Positions 25,540 through 36,012 of a stretch of DNA of 64,000 nt are shown here, piece by piece. Under the pieces are notes generated by a model that saw only the letters and a program-made list of their open reading frames with translations, was not told the origin of the DNA and searched no databases. Each line of letters begins with the position of its first letter. Positions within the stretch are counted from its first letter, which is position 1. The DNA comes from Bradyrhizobium sp. Ash2021 (GTDB taxonomy: Bacteria > Pseudomonadota > Alphaproteobacteria > Rhizobiales > Xanthobacteraceae). The position numbers and the translations under genes are program-made. The stretch is from positions 2,152,501-2,216,500 of the forward strand of contig NZ_CP100604.1 of the NCBI RefSeq assembly GCF_031202265.1. Direction: 5' to 3'.

Positions 25540-26325
25540 TAAGAGATTGTCCGCTGAATTCACTTAATAGCGATAATGAGTCAATACTCCGAGTGTCACA
25601 GTATAGCGAAGTGCATTTTGATGCGTTTTCAGCCGCCTGCGGAGCGTTCATATTGTCGATGCCCCAAAATTTGGCGAACGATGCTGAGAATATGTCGCCC
25701 GAGCCGATCTTGAAAACCGATTTTGTTGGAAATACTGGAATAGAATGCACGCCGTTCTTATCAATTACGGTGCAGCCAAACGGGCCTCGCTTGACTACTA
25801 CACAGCATACAGTTCCTTCGTGGACATTTGCTTCGGCTATCTTTTCAGGAGCCTCGGAACCGAAAATCAATTCGAGCTCTCGTTGATTGAGAACGAGAGC
25901 AATTTCCTTTGCGTGGATAAAATCTCGAGGGGATTTGCAGCGGGTCTCTGATTGCGGATCAAAAATTGCGCGTCTAGCGCTTATTGCGGGTAGTCCCTCC
26001 AGCATTCCGTAAGCAAGGACGACGTCGCCCGATATGGGTTCTGCAGCATCTGCCACTTCAGGATTGGGAGCGAGAGTCGGCTCCGATAATGGGTGCAAAT
26101 ATGCAAATTCGTACAAGGCGGCCGAAGGCCGAACTTCGATTTCAACACCATAGGGAGCCAGAGTAGCTTGCGCAGACTTCTTCGACTTTTCGGGAAGACA
26201 CGTAAACAGTTTTACGTCCTCGACGCCCAATCGAGTTAATGCGGCGGCACCTCTTCCTCCAGAGCCGAATATTTGATTCCAATCTGGTTGGTAACAGTAC
26301 TCCGAGTACACCCCGCCAACGACAA

Positions 26326-26694
26326 TCATTTGCGAGCAACTAAAACTTTGACGCTGGTTGCGGACAAGTTCAGAACTGTCGCTTGGTATTCAAAGCCCTC
26401 GTTAATACAATCAATCAGCTCTTCAACGTCAGCGTAGGCTATCGTACCGACGTAAGCTCGGCCGGTTGGTATGACTGCGATTACTGAGTCCGTACCGCGT
26501 GATCGGCGAACTGCGACATCCAAAACTGAACCGACTGATATCTTTTTTATGTTGGCAGGATCGGTGGCTGAAAGGGGAATCTGAAGTTTGATATTGCATC
26601 GATCCCCTCCCGCCGCGTCCCCTCCACCGCGAGTTTGTTTCTTAGGAACGAACGTTCCGCCTCCACCGCCGCCGCCGCCACTTCCTCCTGACAT
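26326..26694 (-). CDS. Glycine-tailed small beta-rich protein, possibly HIRAN-like; first gene of the island operon
   Basis: 122 residues from ATG 26694 (MSGGSGG), with GGGGGAG 6 nt upstream. The N-terminus is a Gly/Lys-rich disordered tail (to about 32). The rest is beta-rich: VGSVLDVAVRR, DSVIAVIPTGRAYVGTIAYADVEELIDCINEGFEYQATV, KVLVARK. The pattern (beta strands, a small G-x-x-V-G-x-I turn, a helix, then a Y-x-A-x-V strand) is reminiscent of HIRAN domains, which bind DNA ends, but I cannot confirm that by eye. Its stop overlaps the PfkB start by 4 nt (ATGA). Function unknown. Confidence 0.7.
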   Translation of the reverse strand: MSGGSGGGGGGGGTFVPKKQTRGGGDAAGGDRCNIKLQIPLSATDPANIKKISVGSVLDVAVRRSRGTDSVIAVIPTGRAYVGTIAYADVEELIDCINEGFEYQATVLNLSATSVKVLVARK

Positions 26695-26716
26695 GCTCTC
26701 CCCCAAGCCTTACACC

Positions 26717-26746
26717 ATTATTGAGCGCACGCTAAAAGATTTGCAA
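26717..26746 (-). promoter_or_regulatory. Candidate promoter of the island operon
   Basis: On the minus strand TTGCAA (26746-26741), 18 nt, AATAAT (26722-26717) lies about 23 nt before the start at 26694. It sits in the short AT-rich gap between uvrB and the island. Confidence 0.35.
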
Positions 26747-26783
26747 GCCTAGGATGTGTGGCGTCAAGTGATTTCTTGCGTCT

Positions 26784-29700
26784 CTACCGCTTCTTCCACC
26801 CGCCCCGATGTCCCGGTGCACCACCGCTCGATCGCGGCGCCGGTCCAAATTCGGGGCCAGATTGGCGCGAGTCGGTTGGCTGGAAGATTTTGCTGCCGCT
26901 GCCGGCGTCGGTGTCATCACGCGACGGCTTGGCGCGGTTCGGGCGGTAGGGCAGGGACTCGGGGCCGTGCATTTCGTCGAGATGGGGTTTGTGGACTTTT
27001 GAAGTCGCGCTGACACCGCCCGTGGATCGCCCCTCACCCCGACCCTCTCCCCGTGAAGGGCGGGGCGAGGGGGAAGAGGCACCGCCGCCGCGCTTCTTCA
27101 TCGCGCTGGCGGGCAAATTCGCGGCTTCGCCGTATTTCTTCGCTCCGGCATAGGCGCCGGCCTTGTTCTGCACGGCGCGCTGTTTGGCGGTGGGGTCGTC
27201 GACCACGGCGAGTTCGGTGGCGCGGAGGCGCTTGACTTCGTCGCGCAGGCGGGCGGCTTCCTCGAAGTTCAGGTCGGCGGCGGCTTCGCGCATGCGGGTT
27301 TCGAGGTCGGCCAAAACGGCTTCGAAATTGTGGCCGATTGAGATGACATCGTCGGCCATGCCGCCGTCGCCGATTTCCACCAGCACATGGTCGCGCTCGT
27401 AGACGCTGTTCATGATGTCGCCGATGGATTTCTTGATGCTCTCCGGCGTGATGCCGTGGAGGGTGTTGTATTCGACCTGCTTTTCGCGGCGGCGGTCGGT
27501 CTCGGCGATGGCGCGCTCCATCGAGCCCGTCATCTGGTCGGCATAGAGGATCACCTTGCCGTCGACATTGCGCGCGGCGCGGCCGATGGTCTGGATCAGC
27601 GACGTCTCGCTGCGCAAAAAGCCTTCCTTGTCGGCGTCGAGGATCGCGACCAGCGCGCATTCGGGAATGTCGAGGCCTTCGCGCAACAGATTGATGCCGA
27701 CCAGCGCGTCGAAGGCGCCGAGCCGCAAGTCGCGGATAATCTCGATGCGCTCGATGGTGTCGATATCCGAGTGCATGTAGCGGACGCGAATGCCCTGCTC
27801 GTGCAGATATTCGGTGAGGTCTTCCGCCATGCGCTTTGTCAAAACCGTGATCAGGCTGCGGTAACCCGCCTGCGCGGTGGCGCGGACCTCGCCGACGAGA
27901 TCGTCGACCTGGGTGCGCGCCGGGCGGATATTGACGGGCGGATCGATCAGCCCGGTCGGGCGGATCACCTGTTCGACGAACACGCCGCCGCTTTCGTTCA
28001 GCTCCCAGCCGCTTGGCGTGGCGGAGACCGCGACCGATTGCGGGCGCATCATGTCCCATTCCTCGAAGCGCAGCGGACGGTTGTCCATGCAGGAGGGCAG
28101 CCGAAAACCGTATTCGGCCAGCGTCGCCTTGCGGCGGAAATCGCCTTTGAACATACCGCCGATCTGCGGCACCGTGACGTGGCTTTCGTCGGCGAACACC
28201 AGCGCGTTGTCGGGGACATATTCGAACAGCGTCGGCGGCGGCTCGCCGGGGCGGCGGCCGGTGAGATAGCGCGAATAGTTTTCGATGCCGGCGCAGCTGC
28301 CGGTGGCTTCCATCATTTCGAGATCGAAGGTGGTGCGCTGCTCCAGCCGCTGCGCCTCGAGGAGGCGGCCCTGGTTGTGGAGCTGGTCCAGCCGCAGCTT
28401 CAATTCGGATTTGATCGACTTGATCGCCTGCACCAGCGTCGGCCGCGGCGTCACATAGTGCGAATTGGCGTAGATCTTGATGAATTCGAGATCGTCCTGC
28501 TTGTGGCCGGTGAGCGGATCGAACTCCTCGATATTCTCGACGGTGTCGCCGAACAGGTTCACGCGCCAGGCGCGGTCTTCATAATGCGCCGGAAAGATGT
28601 CGATGACGTCGCCGCGGACGCGGAAGGTACCGCGGGTAAAATCGGCCTGCGTCCGCTTGTACTGCAGCGCGACGAGATCGGCGATCAGCTGCCGCTGGTC
28701 GATGCGCTCGCCCTTCTTCAGCGCAAAGGTCATCGCGGTATAGGTCTCGACCGAGCCGATACCGTAGATGCACGATACCGAGGCGACGATGATGACGTCG
28801 TCGCGTTCCAGAAGCGCGCGCGTCGCCGAATGGCGCATGCGGTCGATCTGCTCGTTGATCGAGGAGTCTTTCTCGATATAGGTGTCGGTCCGCGGCACAT
28901 AGGCCTCGGGCTGGTAGTAGTCGTAATAGCTGACGAAATACTCCACCGCGTTGTCGGGGAAGAAACTCTTGAACTCGCCATAGAGCTGCGCGGCCAGCGT
29001 CTTGTTCGGCGCCAGGATGATCGCGGGGCGCTGCGTCGCCTCGATCACCTTGGCCATGGTGTAGGTTTTGCCGCTTCCGGTGACGCCGAGCAGCACCTGG
29101 GTGCGGTCGTTGCGCTGGATGCCCTCGACCAATTCCTTGATCGCGGTCGGCTGGTCGCCCTTCGGCTCGTATTCGGACTTGATCACGAACGGCTGGCCGC
29201 CCTCGGACTTTTCCGGGCGGGGCGGGCGGTGCGGCGTCCAGATCCTGACCTGGCCGTCTTCGCCCTTAAACTCCGGACGGCCGTCGCGAATCAGCGCGTC
29301 GAGCGCATCCGCGGTGGCGGCGACGCCGAGCGCCTCCATCTTGTTGCGCGGCGGCCGCGCTAACGCTGCGGCGTCTTCCTCCTCGGTGGTGAAACCGAGT
29401 TGCCTTGCCAGCTCGGGGTCGAGCGTCGGGATCGTCGCCGAGGTGCCGTAATTGGCCTGCGGAGCTTCGTCGAGGCCGGGCCCTGCGGCCGAGGCATCGC
29501 GCTTCGCGACATCCTCGTTGGTCCCCTTGGTCGACGCCCGCGCGCGATGCGCGGCGGCCTCGCCACCGGCGCGGCGATCCCAGGAATTATCCGGCGGCGG
29601 CTGCAGGCCGGTGCCCGAACCCATGCCGGCATCGCCCCGATTGATCGCGGGATTGAGCAGTTCCGCCAGCGCCGGTCCGATCGGCTGCACGTCGGGCCTC

Positions 29701-29789
29701 GACGCCTTGGAACTTGGTGCCTTGGAACTTGGTGCTTTGGATTTCGGGGTTTTGCCGGGCTTTTTGGGAGTGTCGGGATTCTTCGCCAT
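26784..29789 (-). CDS. uvrB: UvrABC system protein B
   Basis: 1001 residues from ATG 29789 ([16 protein letters not shown]). The frame stays open much further upstream, but that is antisense to the kinase gene. An N-terminal extension of about 170 low-complexity residues precedes the helicase core: Walker A GVTGSGKT at 235-242, the beta-hairpin [12 protein letters not shown] near 290, DESHVT near 532, and the C-terminal UVR motif (about 820-855, [16 protein letters not shown]) that binds UvrC. UvrB verifies DNA damage delivered by UvrA and recruits UvrC. The last about 100 residues are low complexity and include a translated palindromic repeat. Confidence 0.97.
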   Translation of the reverse strand: MAKNPDTPKKPGKTPKSKAPSSKAPSSKASRPDVQPIGPALAELLNPAINRGDAGMGSGTGLQPPPDNSWDRRAGGEAAAHRARASTKGTNEDVAKRDASAAGPGLDEAPQANYGTSATIPTLDPELARQLGFTTEEEDAAALARPPRNKMEALGVAATADALDALIRDGRPEFKGEDGQVRIWTPHRPPRPEKSEGGQPFVIKSEYEPKGDQPTAIKELVEGIQRNDRTQVLLGVTGSGKTYTMAKVIEATQRPAIILAPNKTLAAQLYGEFKSFFPDNAVEYFVSYYDYYQPEAYVPRTDTYIEKDSSINEQIDRMRHSATRALLERDDVIIVASVSCIYGIGSVETYTAMTFALKKGERIDQRQLIADLVALQYKRTQADFTRGTFRVRGDVIDIFPAHYEDRAWRVNLFGDTVENIEEFDPLTGHKQDDLEFIKIYANSHYVTPRPTLVQAIKSIKSELKLRLDQLHNQGRLLEAQRLEQRTTFDLEMMEATGSCAGIENYSRYLTGRRPGEPPPTLFEYVPDNALVFADESHVTVPQIGGMFKGDFRRKATLAEYGFRLPSCMDNRPLRFEEWDMMRPQSVAVSATPSGWELNESGGVFVEQVIRPTGLIDPPVNIRPARTQVDDLVGEVRATAQAGYRSLITVLTKRMAEDLTEYLHEQGIRVRYMHSDIDTIERIEIIRDLRLGAFDALVGINLLREGLDIPECALVAILDADKEGFLRSETSLIQTIGRAARNVDGKVILYADQMTGSMERAIAETDRRREKQVEYNTLHGITPESIKKSIGDIMNSVYERDHVLVEIGDGGMADDVISIGHNFEAVLADLETRMREAAADLNFEEAARLRDEVKRLRATELAVVDDPTAKQRAVQNKAGAYAGAKKYGEAANLPASAMKKRGGGASSPSPRPSRGEGRGEGRSTGGVSATSKVHKPHLDEMHGPESLPYRPNRAKPSRDDTDAGSGSKIFQPTDSRQSGPEFGPAPRSSGGAPGHRGGWKKR
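27029..27075. repeat. Palindromic repeat inside the 3' end of uvrB
   Basis: The GCCCCTCACCCCGACCCTCTCCCCGTGAAGGGCGGGGCGAGGG-type element (hairpin CTCTCCCCG..AGGGCGGGGCGAG) is usually intergenic in proteobacterial genomes. Here it is read in frame as about 15 residues ([17 protein letters not shown]) in the UvrB tail. Confidence 0.65.
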
Positions 29790-30092
29790 GCCGGGAATAT
29801 GGGGCGAGTCCGGCGGCGAGAAAAGGGCAAATGCCCCTCGGGGAAATAGCGGAATGTACGCTGATCTCAACCGGTTGATATGGCCTGCCGCGTCCGGCGC
29901 CTGCTGCGCGCCGTTGTCAGCAGCTGTCAGCACGCTCGGGGGACGCGCGGAACCGGCGCCGCACGCCGCGCGATGACCGGTGACGCCTTGAAGCTTCAGC
30001 CACGTCGCGTTCGATGCGGTCGGTTGATTTGGAACCAATCGGGGGGCACATTGGTGCGGACGTCGATCGAGGCGTCGCGCAGAGGACAATCC
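29790..30092. other. Divergent promoter region between uvrB and the hybrid kinase
   Basis: About 300 bp with no supported gene. The kinase frame is open back to 29880, but the upstream codons show no domain. It must hold both promoters; no clear LexA/SOS-type GTTC-N7-GTTC box was found by eye. Confidence 0.4.
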
Positions 30093-33000
30093 ATGAGGTT
30101 GTCGACCAGGTTGACCGTTGCGATGGTGGCGTTGGTGCTGCTGGCGACAACCGCGGTCGGGCTGCTGACCTATCGCAATATCGCCGATTTTGCCCGGCCC
30201 CGGGCCCTGGACCGGATCGATACTCACGCCCAGCTGCTCGCCAACGAGCTTTCGGCCTCGGTCCGCGGCGCGCATGCCGACGTGATCGGCTTTCGCTCGG
30301 CCGTCGCCGTCATCGACATCATGACGGCGCATCTTGCCCGCGGCACCGATCCGGCCGCCGCCGCCGTCGAAGCGGAGTCGAGGAAGCGGCTGGGGCAGCG
30401 TTTTGCCGCCGAACTGGCCCCCAAGCCGAATTATTACGAATTCCGCTACATCGGGGTCGACGACGGGCACGAATTGGTGCGGGTCGACCGCTCGGGTCCC
30501 GGCGGCGCCGTCCGCGTCGTTCCCGACAGTGAACTGCAGCGCAAGGACGATCGGGACGCCTTCAGGCAAACCATCGCGTTGCCGCCGGGCGGGGTCTATG
30601 TCTCGCCGGTCGACCTCACTGTCGAACCGCCGCGCATTCCGGTGCTGCGGGTCGCAACCGTGGTGCGTGCGCCGGACGGGCGGCCGTTCGGCATCATGAT
30701 CATCAATGTCGACATGCGGCCGGCCTTCGACCGGATCCGCTCCAGCGCGGTCAAGGGCGGACGGAGCTATGTCGTCAACGCTCAGGGCGACTTCCTCGTG
30801 CATCCCGACCGGGCCCGCGAATTCGGCTTTGCGTCCGGCAAGCCGGTTCATATCCAGGACGATTTTCCGGATTTCGCAGGCATCCTCGCGCGCGGCGATT
30901 CGGGGCCGCGCGTGATTGCGAACCGGGCCGGCAGGCGCTTCGGGTTCGCCGTGCAGTTCGTGCACCTCGCCGACGGTCCGCAGGTCGCGGTGATCCAGAC
31001 GGTGCCGTATTCGGTGCTGATGGCCGCCGCCACATCCGTGCGCGACTCCAGCCTGTTGGGCGGCGCCATCGCGACGTTTTGCGCGTTCGTGGTGGCGCTG
31101 ATCGTCGCCCGCTCGCTGACGCGGCCGCTGGTGCAGATGACCAAGGCCGTCGAGGGGTTTGCCCGCGATGAGACGGTCGCGCTGCCGGCCGGGGGCGGCT
31201 ACGAGATCGGCGTGCTCGCCAATGCATTCGCTGGCATGGCGGCGGAGTCGCGGGCGAAGACGGCGGCGCTCAATCAGGAGATCGAGCAGCGCCGCCGTAC
31301 CTTCGAGCACGAGCAGCTTTTCCTCGCCGCGGTGGAATCCTCGAACGATGCGATCATCACCGAAACGCTGGACGGCATCATCACCGGCTGGAATCCAGCC
31401 GCCGAACGCCTGTTCGGATTCTCCGCGCAGGAAGCGATCGGAAGCCACATCGATATCATCGTGCCGGAGCCGCTGCGGGACGAGGTCCGCGGCATCCTGG
31501 ACAAGATACGCGCCGGAGAAAAAATCGAATACCGCGAAACCGTTCGCGTCGACAAGAACAGAAGGTGGATCGACGTGTCGCTCGGCATCGCTCCGATCAG
31601 GTCGCAGTCGGGAGCGGTCATCGGCGCCGCCAAGGTTGTGCGCGATATCACCGCGCAGAAGATCGCGCAGGAGGCGCTGCTCGAAAGCGAGCAGATGGCG
31701 CGGGACGTCATCGAAAACGCCCTGGAGGCGTTCATTCAGACCGACGAGCAAGGCTGCATCCTGCAATGGAATCCGCAGGCCGAGGCGATCTTCGGATGGT
31801 CGCGGCAGGAGGCGATGGGAAAGCACCCGACCGAGCTGATGCTGCCGGAGGCGCTGCTGCCGCAATTCGAGACCATGACCGAGCGGCTGATCCGCAACGC
31901 GGAGAACGCGGCCGGTGGTTCGCGCTTTGAGGTCGAGGCCATGCGCAAGGATGGACACACGCTCAAGGTCGAGGTCTCCCTGAAGGCGCTGCGCCGGCGC
32001 GGCGGCTATGTATTCAATGCCTTCGTCAGGGATCTCACGCAACGGGTCGCGGCGGAGGAACAGTTGCGGCAGGCCCAGAAGATGGAAGCGATCGGCCAGT
32101 TGACCGGCGGCATCGCGCACGACTTCAACAATGTGCTGACCGTGATCACCGGCACCATCGAAATCCTCGCCGAGGCCGTGGCCGCCAAGCCGAATCTTGC
32201 CGCCATCACCCGGCTGATCAGCGAGGCCGCCGATCGCGGCGCCGAACTCACCGGCCATCTGCTGGCCTTCGCCCGCAAGCAGCCGCTGCAACCGCACGAA
32301 ACCGACATCAACCGGCTGATCGTCGAATCCTCACGGCTGATGCGGCCGGCGCTGGGCGAGCACGTCGAAATCGTATCGAAACTTTCGCCCTCGCTCTGCG
32401 AGGCCCTGGTCGACCCGGGCCAGCTCAGTTCGGCGCTGCTCAATCTTGCGATCAACGCCCGCGACGCCATGCCCGACGGCGGCAAGCTGACGCTCGAAAC
32501 CAAGAACGTGAGTTTTGACGCGGACTACGCCGCCGCCAACGACGTCCAGGCGGGGGATTATGTCATGATCGCGGTGAGCGATACCGGCAGCGGAATTCCC
32601 GAGGCGATCCGCGACCGGGTGTTCGACCCGTTCTTTTCGACCAAGGAAGTCGGCAAGGGCACCGGGCTCGGGCTGAGTATGGTGTACGGCTTCGTCAAGC
32701 AATCCGGCGGACACATCAAGGTCTACAGCGAAGAGGGCTACGGCACGACATTCAGGCTCTATCTGCCGCAGGCCGATGCAAGGCGGGAGTCGCTCGCGGC
32801 GGAGCCGCCGACATCGGAGATCGAAGGCGGCAACGAGACGATTTTGGTCGTGGAGGACGACCCGCTGGTGCGCGCCTATGTCACCACCCAGCTCCAGAGC
32901 CTGGGCTACGCCACCCTGTCAGCCGGCAACGGCGCCGAAGCGCTTGCGATCGCCGCTGGCGGCGCGCCCTTCGACCTGCTGTTCACCGATGTCATCATGC

Positions 33001-33236
33001 CCGGCGGGATGAACGGAAGGCAGCTTGCCGCGGAGATGATGCGGCGACGCCCGGCGCTGAAGGTGCTGTTTACGTCGGGCTATACCGAAAATGCCATCAT
33101 CCATCATGGCAGGCTGGACCGCGGCGTGCTGCTGCTCGCCAAGCCGTACCGGAAGCTGGATCTGGCCCGCATGCTCCGCATCGCCCTCAGTACCGCCGGA
33201 GTTTTGCCGGAGGGAAAGCCGGCGGCCGCGCAATGA
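30093..33236 (+). CDS. Hybrid sensor histidine kinase (Cache-HAMP-PAS-PAS-HisKA-HATPase-REC)
   Basis: 1047 residues from ATG 30093 ([14 protein letters not shown]), AGAGGA 6 nt upstream. TM1 is at about 8-28. A large periplasmic sensor part (30-315, Cache-like) follows, with TM2 near 319-340, HAMP, PAS1 (about 410-530, [19 protein letters not shown]), PAS2 (535-655), the HisKA phospho-acceptor His676 (GGIAHDFNN), the ATPase boxes [14 protein letters not shown] (784 on), DTGSGIP and GTGLGL, and a C-terminal receiver with Asp966 ([10 protein letters not shown]). The cognate partner and ligand are unknown; no response regulator gene is adjacent. Confidence 0.95.
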   Translation: MRLSTRLTVAMVALVLLATTAVGLLTYRNIADFARPRALDRIDTHAQLLANELSASVRGAHADVIGFRSAVAVIDIMTAHLARGTDPAAAAVEAESRKRLGQRFAAELAPKPNYYEFRYIGVDDGHELVRVDRSGPGGAVRVVPDSELQRKDDRDAFRQTIALPPGGVYVSPVDLTVEPPRIPVLRVATVVRAPDGRPFGIMIINVDMRPAFDRIRSSAVKGGRSYVVNAQGDFLVHPDRAREFGFASGKPVHIQDDFPDFAGILARGDSGPRVIANRAGRRFGFAVQFVHLADGPQVAVIQTVPYSVLMAAATSVRDSSLLGGAIATFCAFVVALIVARSLTRPLVQMTKAVEGFARDETVALPAGGGYEIGVLANAFAGMAAESRAKTAALNQEIEQRRRTFEHEQLFLAAVESSNDAIITETLDGIITGWNPAAERLFGFSAQEAIGSHIDIIVPEPLRDEVRGILDKIRAGEKIEYRETVRVDKNRRWIDVSLGIAPIRSQSGAVIGAAKVVRDITAQKIAQEALLESEQMARDVIENALEAFIQTDEQGCILQWNPQAEAIFGWSRQEAMGKHPTELMLPEALLPQFETMTERLIRNAENAAGGSRFEVEAMRKDGHTLKVEVSLKALRRRGGYVFNAFVRDLTQRVAAEEQLRQAQKMEAIGQLTGGIAHDFNNVLTVITGTIEILAEAVAAKPNLAAITRLISEAADRGAELTGHLLAFARKQPLQPHETDINRLIVESSRLMRPALGEHVEIVSKLSPSLCEALVDPGQLSSALLNLAINARDAMPDGGKLTLETKNVSFDADYAAANDVQAGDYVMIAVSDTGSGIPEAIRDRVFDPFFSTKEVGKGTGLGLSMVYGFVKQSGGHIKVYSEEGYGTTFRLYLPQADARRESLAAEPPTSEIEGGNETILVVEDDPLVRAYVTTQLQSLGYATLSAGNGAEALAIAAGGAPFDLLFTDVIMPGGMNGRQLAAEMMRRRPALKVLFTSGYTENAIIHHGRLDRGVLLLAKPYRKLDLARMLRIALSTAGVLPEGKPAAAQ

Positions 33237-33251
33237 GCCGCAACAATCTGG

Positions 33252-33494
33252 TCAGATACGCAGGTCGCCGGAATCCCGGGGCAGCGCGGAGGATTTGACG
33301 ATATCGAGATGGATGCCGCCGCATTTCGTGCACCGCATGGTCCAGTATTCGGCGCCGCCGCGGCCCGGGATGATGCTCAGCACCGCGAGGTCGGCGTTGC
33401 ATTGCGGGCAGTTCGACATCACGGGCGCCGAAGAGGGCGGCGGCTGCTCGGGTTCAAGCTGCGGCAGGGGGGCAACCATGTACGGGGCAACCAT
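33252..33494 (-). CDS. Small zinc-ribbon protein
   Basis: 80 residues from ATG 33494 (MVAPYMVAPLPQLEPEQPPP). A Pro-rich N-terminus precedes CPQCNADLAVL and CTKCGGIHLDI, two CxxC knuckles of a zinc ribbon. Upstream codons in this frame are not protein-like. It follows the gene at 33506 by 11 nt and may be co-transcribed. Function unknown. Confidence 0.65.
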   Translation of the reverse strand: MVAPYMVAPLPQLEPEQPPPSSAPVMSNCPQCNADLAVLSIIPGRGGAEYWTMRCTKCGGIHLDIVKSSALPRDSGDLRI

Positions 33495-33505
33495 TTTCCA
33501 GCCGC

Positions 33506-33754
33506 CTATGGCGAGGTCGTGGGTTCGCTCGAACGCATCGTCCGGGACGTCGCATAGCGCCGCTCCAGCCGGTCGATGTGAGCTTTCGCATCCGCGACCG
33601 CCGCATCCGGATCGGGCCACGCGAAGCCGACTTCGAGCGTCGGAAACGGCATGCCATCGATGACGACCGGCTCTTGATCGGCCCGTTGAATCCTGGCGTG
33701 CCATAGCCCGCTCCCCGCCTCGAACGACTGAATTTCAAAGCCGCCGTAAATCAT
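33506..33754 (-). CDS. Small conserved-looking protein of unknown function
   Basis: 82 residues from ATG 33754 (MIYGGFEIQSFEAGSGLWHAR). An alpha/beta start with several aromatic residues and a predicted helix DAAVADAKAHIDRLERRY near the end. It is cytosolic, without a signal. Such short proteins occur widely in Bradyrhizobium, but I have no family name. The much longer frame upstream runs through the flavoprotein gene and is not coding. Confidence 0.62.
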   Translation of the reverse strand: MIYGGFEIQSFEAGSGLWHARIQRADQEPVVIDGMPFPTLEVGFAWPDPDAAVADAKAHIDRLERRYATSRTMRSSEPTTSP

Positions 33755-33879
33755 GTCGCGACTCCTGTGATTGTCCGGGATCAAGGGAAGCACGACCGGG
33801 CCGAAGCTTTTGTGAAGGGGTTCACATGTCCCGGCGATTTTTCGCCGCAAGCGGGGTGTGCGCCGGAGGAAGGGGAACT

Positions 33880-35103
33880 TCAGCCGCGTCCGGCAATGTG
33901 ATCGGCGAGCACGGCCGCATCGTCGCCGACCCCCGACAGGAAGGAGGATTTCATCCGCGCCAGCCATTGCAGGCCGAGGAAATACAGGCCGGGTATGTCG
34001 GTAATGCCGTTGCGGTGAACCGGTTCGCCGTGCGCATCGAGCACCGGGACGTCGATCCAGCCGAAATCGACGCCGTAGCCGGTGGCCCAGATCACCGCAT
34101 GGATGTTCTCGGCGCCAAGATCGAGCCGCGACAACGGCGCATCGACGCAAGGCGGATTTGGCAACTGGGCGCGGGCTGTGGGTTCGTCCGGAAAATCCAG
34201 ACCGTGGAGCTGGACGTGCGCATCCACCATGTTGAGGAAGGTGGCGTAGACGACGTCGCCGTTGGCGAGGCTTTCGGCGAGATCCGGTGCGATCTCGAGC
34301 ACGCCATCGCGTGCTGCCTTCAGCCGTCCGAGCAGCGTCATGCCGCAGGCGGCGAAGCGACGGAAGTCGATGGTGTGGCCGCCATAGGCGCCCGATATCA
34401 CCGGCAGCAACCGCGACGGCCCGCGCTGCTCGGTCGTCGTCTGGTCGATGCCGAGTTCGCTCAGCCACCAGATCAGGTCGCGGCCGCGGTAGCGGCGCGG
34501 CAGGCGGGTGTGGCGGCCGACCGAGAGAAAGACGCGGCGGCCGGCGCAATGCAGCTCTTCGGCGATCTGCGCCCCCGACGCGCCGGCGCCGGCCACCAGC
34601 ACCGCGCCCGGCGGCAGTTGTTCGGGATTTTTGTATCGGCTGGCGTGGACCTGAAAGATGGCGTCGTCGCGCAACAAATCCGGGATCTGGGCGCGCTGAT
34701 AGGGGCCGGTGGCGACGACGACATTTTGCGCTTCGATGGCCCCGTCCGTGGTCTCGACGATGAAGCCGGAAGCGCCGTCGCGGCGTCGCAGCCGCGTCGC
34801 CTCGACGCCGCAGCGGATAGGCGGCGCGACGAACGCGGCATAGGCGTCGATGAAATCCACGATCGCGCTGGTGCTCGCAAACGCGTTGGGCTCGGTGTGC
34901 GGAAACGAAAACTCCGGCAACTGCACCGACCAGTTCGGAAACTGAAACTTCAGGCCGTCCCAGCGTTCGCTGCGCCAGCGCTCGGCGATCCGGTGCCGCT
35001 CCAGCACCAGATGCGACTGCCCGCGCTGCTTGAGCCGGTGGCTCATGACCAGCCCGGCCTGGCCGCCGCCGATCACCAGCGTTTCGACCCGCTCAACCGG
35101 CAT
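33880..35103 (-). CDS. FAD-dependent monooxygenase/oxidoreductase (CzcO/FMO-like)
   Basis: 407 residues from ATG 35103 (MPVERVETLVIGGGQAG). The FAD motif GGGQAG is at 12-17, the NADPH-type motif GAGASGAQIAEEL about 170-182, and ATGYG near 345 matches the conserved ATG of flavin monooxygenases. Members hydroxylate or oxidise small N- or S-containing or ketone substrates; the substrate is unknown. Its start overlaps the 3' end of the LysR gene by 11 nt, so they form one transcript. Confidence 0.9.
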   Translation of the reverse strand: MPVERVETLVIGGGQAGLVMSHRLKQRGQSHLVLERHRIAERWRSERWDGLKFQFPNWSVQLPEFSFPHTEPNAFASTSAIVDFIDAYAAFVAPPIRCGVEATRLRRRDGASGFIVETTDGAIEAQNVVVATGPYQRAQIPDLLRDDAIFQVHASRYKNPEQLPPGAVLVAGAGASGAQIAEELHCAGRRVFLSVGRHTRLPRRYRGRDLIWWLSELGIDQTTTEQRGPSRLLPVISGAYGGHTIDFRRFAACGMTLLGRLKAARDGVLEIAPDLAESLANGDVVYATFLNMVDAHVQLHGLDFPDEPTARAQLPNPPCVDAPLSRLDLGAENIHAVIWATGYGVDFGWIDVPVLDAHGEPVHRNGITDIPGLYFLGLQWLARMKSSFLSGVGDDAAVLADHIAGRG

Positions 35104-35998
35104 GGCGCTGGCCCCTGGCGCGGCTGGCGGGCTCGGTTGCGGCGCGGATGATCCAGCGCCGGAACGCGGTAAAATCGCGCTGCCCGGTGCGGAAGTCGCG
35201 ATAGACCAGATACCAGCGCATGCCCTTGGGCACGCTGAGCGCAAATGGCGCGACCAGCCGTCCGGCGGCGAGGTCGTCGTCGATATAGGGGCGGATGCCC
35301 ATCGCAATGCCGAGGCCGTCGATCGCCGCCTGCAGCGCCTGGCCATAAAATTGAAACTCCGGTCCGCGCGCGGTGACCCGCGAGATTCCGGCGGCGCGCA
35401 GCCATAACGGCCAATCGTCCGGCGAATGGGCGACGCGCAACAGGCTCGGCCCCTTCAGGTCGGCTTGCCGTTTCAACGGGCCGGCCAGCCGCGGCGTGCA
35501 CACCGGCAACAGATCGCCGGCAAACAGCGGTTCGGCGACCAGACCCGGCCACTCGCCGTCGCCGAGCTTGATGCCGCAGCTCCAGTCGTCGCCGAACGGT
35601 GCCGCGGCGCCGCCGGTGGTGATGCGCACCTCGATGTCCGGCTCCTGTTTGCGGAAATCCGCCAGCCGCGGGATCAGCCATTTCATCGCAAAGGTCGGTC
35701 CGACGCCGACAGTCAGCACCCGGACGCTGGCCGGCGCGGTGACCTGCGCGGTCAGGCTTGCCAGTGCATCGAAGATTGGCGTCAGCCCGCTCTGATAGGC
35801 GCGGCCGGCCGGGGTGGTCACGAGCCGGTTGGCCTTGCGCTCGAACAAGGCGACGCCGAGCCGCTCTTCGAGCAGATGCACCATCCGGCTGATCGCCGCC
35901 GCCGATACGTTCATCTCGGCGCCGGCCGCAGCGAAGCTGCCGCTCCGCGCCGCGGCCTCGAACGCCTTGATACCGTTGAGAAAGAGCAGCCGCCGCAC
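35093..35998 (-). CDS. LysR-family transcriptional regulator (GcvA-like)
   Basis: 301 residues from GTG 35998, with GAGG 6 nt upstream. The N-terminal winged HTH is at about 5-65 (FEAAARSGSFAAAGAEMNVSAAAISRMVHLLEERLG), with an effector-binding domain after 90. The gene reads away from a divergent TauE/SafE exporter with an inverted repeat between them, and overlaps the monooxygenase gene at its 3' end. It is likely to regulate one or both neighbours; its ligand is unknown. Confidence 0.93.
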   Translation of the reverse strand: MRRLLFLNGIKAFEAAARSGSFAAAGAEMNVSAAAISRMVHLLEERLGVALFERKANRLVTTPAGRAYQSGLTPIFDALASLTAQVTAPASVRVLTVGVGPTFAMKWLIPRLADFRKQEPDIEVRITTGGAAAPFGDDWSCGIKLGDGEWPGLVAEPLFAGDLLPVCTPRLAGPLKRQADLKGPSLLRVAHSPDDWPLWLRAAGISRVTARGPEFQFYGQALQAAIDGLGIAMGIRPYIDDDLAAGRLVAPFALSVPKGMRWYLVYRDFRTGQRDFTAFRRWIIRAATEPASRARGQRHAG

Positions 35999-36012
35999 AT
36001 AACCCTCAGGAA

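Larger units (their letters stand above)
24211..26329 (-). pseudogene. PfkB-type kinase fused to nucleoside 2-deoxyribosyltransferase, split by an IS
   Basis: The 5' part (26329-25540) encodes 263 residues of a ribokinase/PfkB fold with GSGD at 209-212. The 3' part (24602-24211) encodes a nucleoside deoxyribosyltransferase-like domain with YLAGPFF (272-278), Asp320 and the catalytic-type Glu344 in DPGTIFEVGYA. Removing the IS and one TAA copy joins the parts in one frame through QSLKFQRRPHVY, giving 393 residues. The start overlaps the preceding gene's stop (ATGA) and the stop overlaps the QueC-like start (TAATG). The kinase could act on a sugar or nucleoside; substrate unknown. As it stands the gene is disrupted. 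Confidence 0.88.

Noticed and set aside
27387..29363. Plus-strand frame of 658 codons
   Set aside because: Antisense to the conserved helicase core of uvrB.
29790..32297. Upstream extension of the uvrB frame to 1837 codons
   Set aside because: It is antisense to the hybrid kinase, and the UvrB protein starts naturally at MAKNPDTP.
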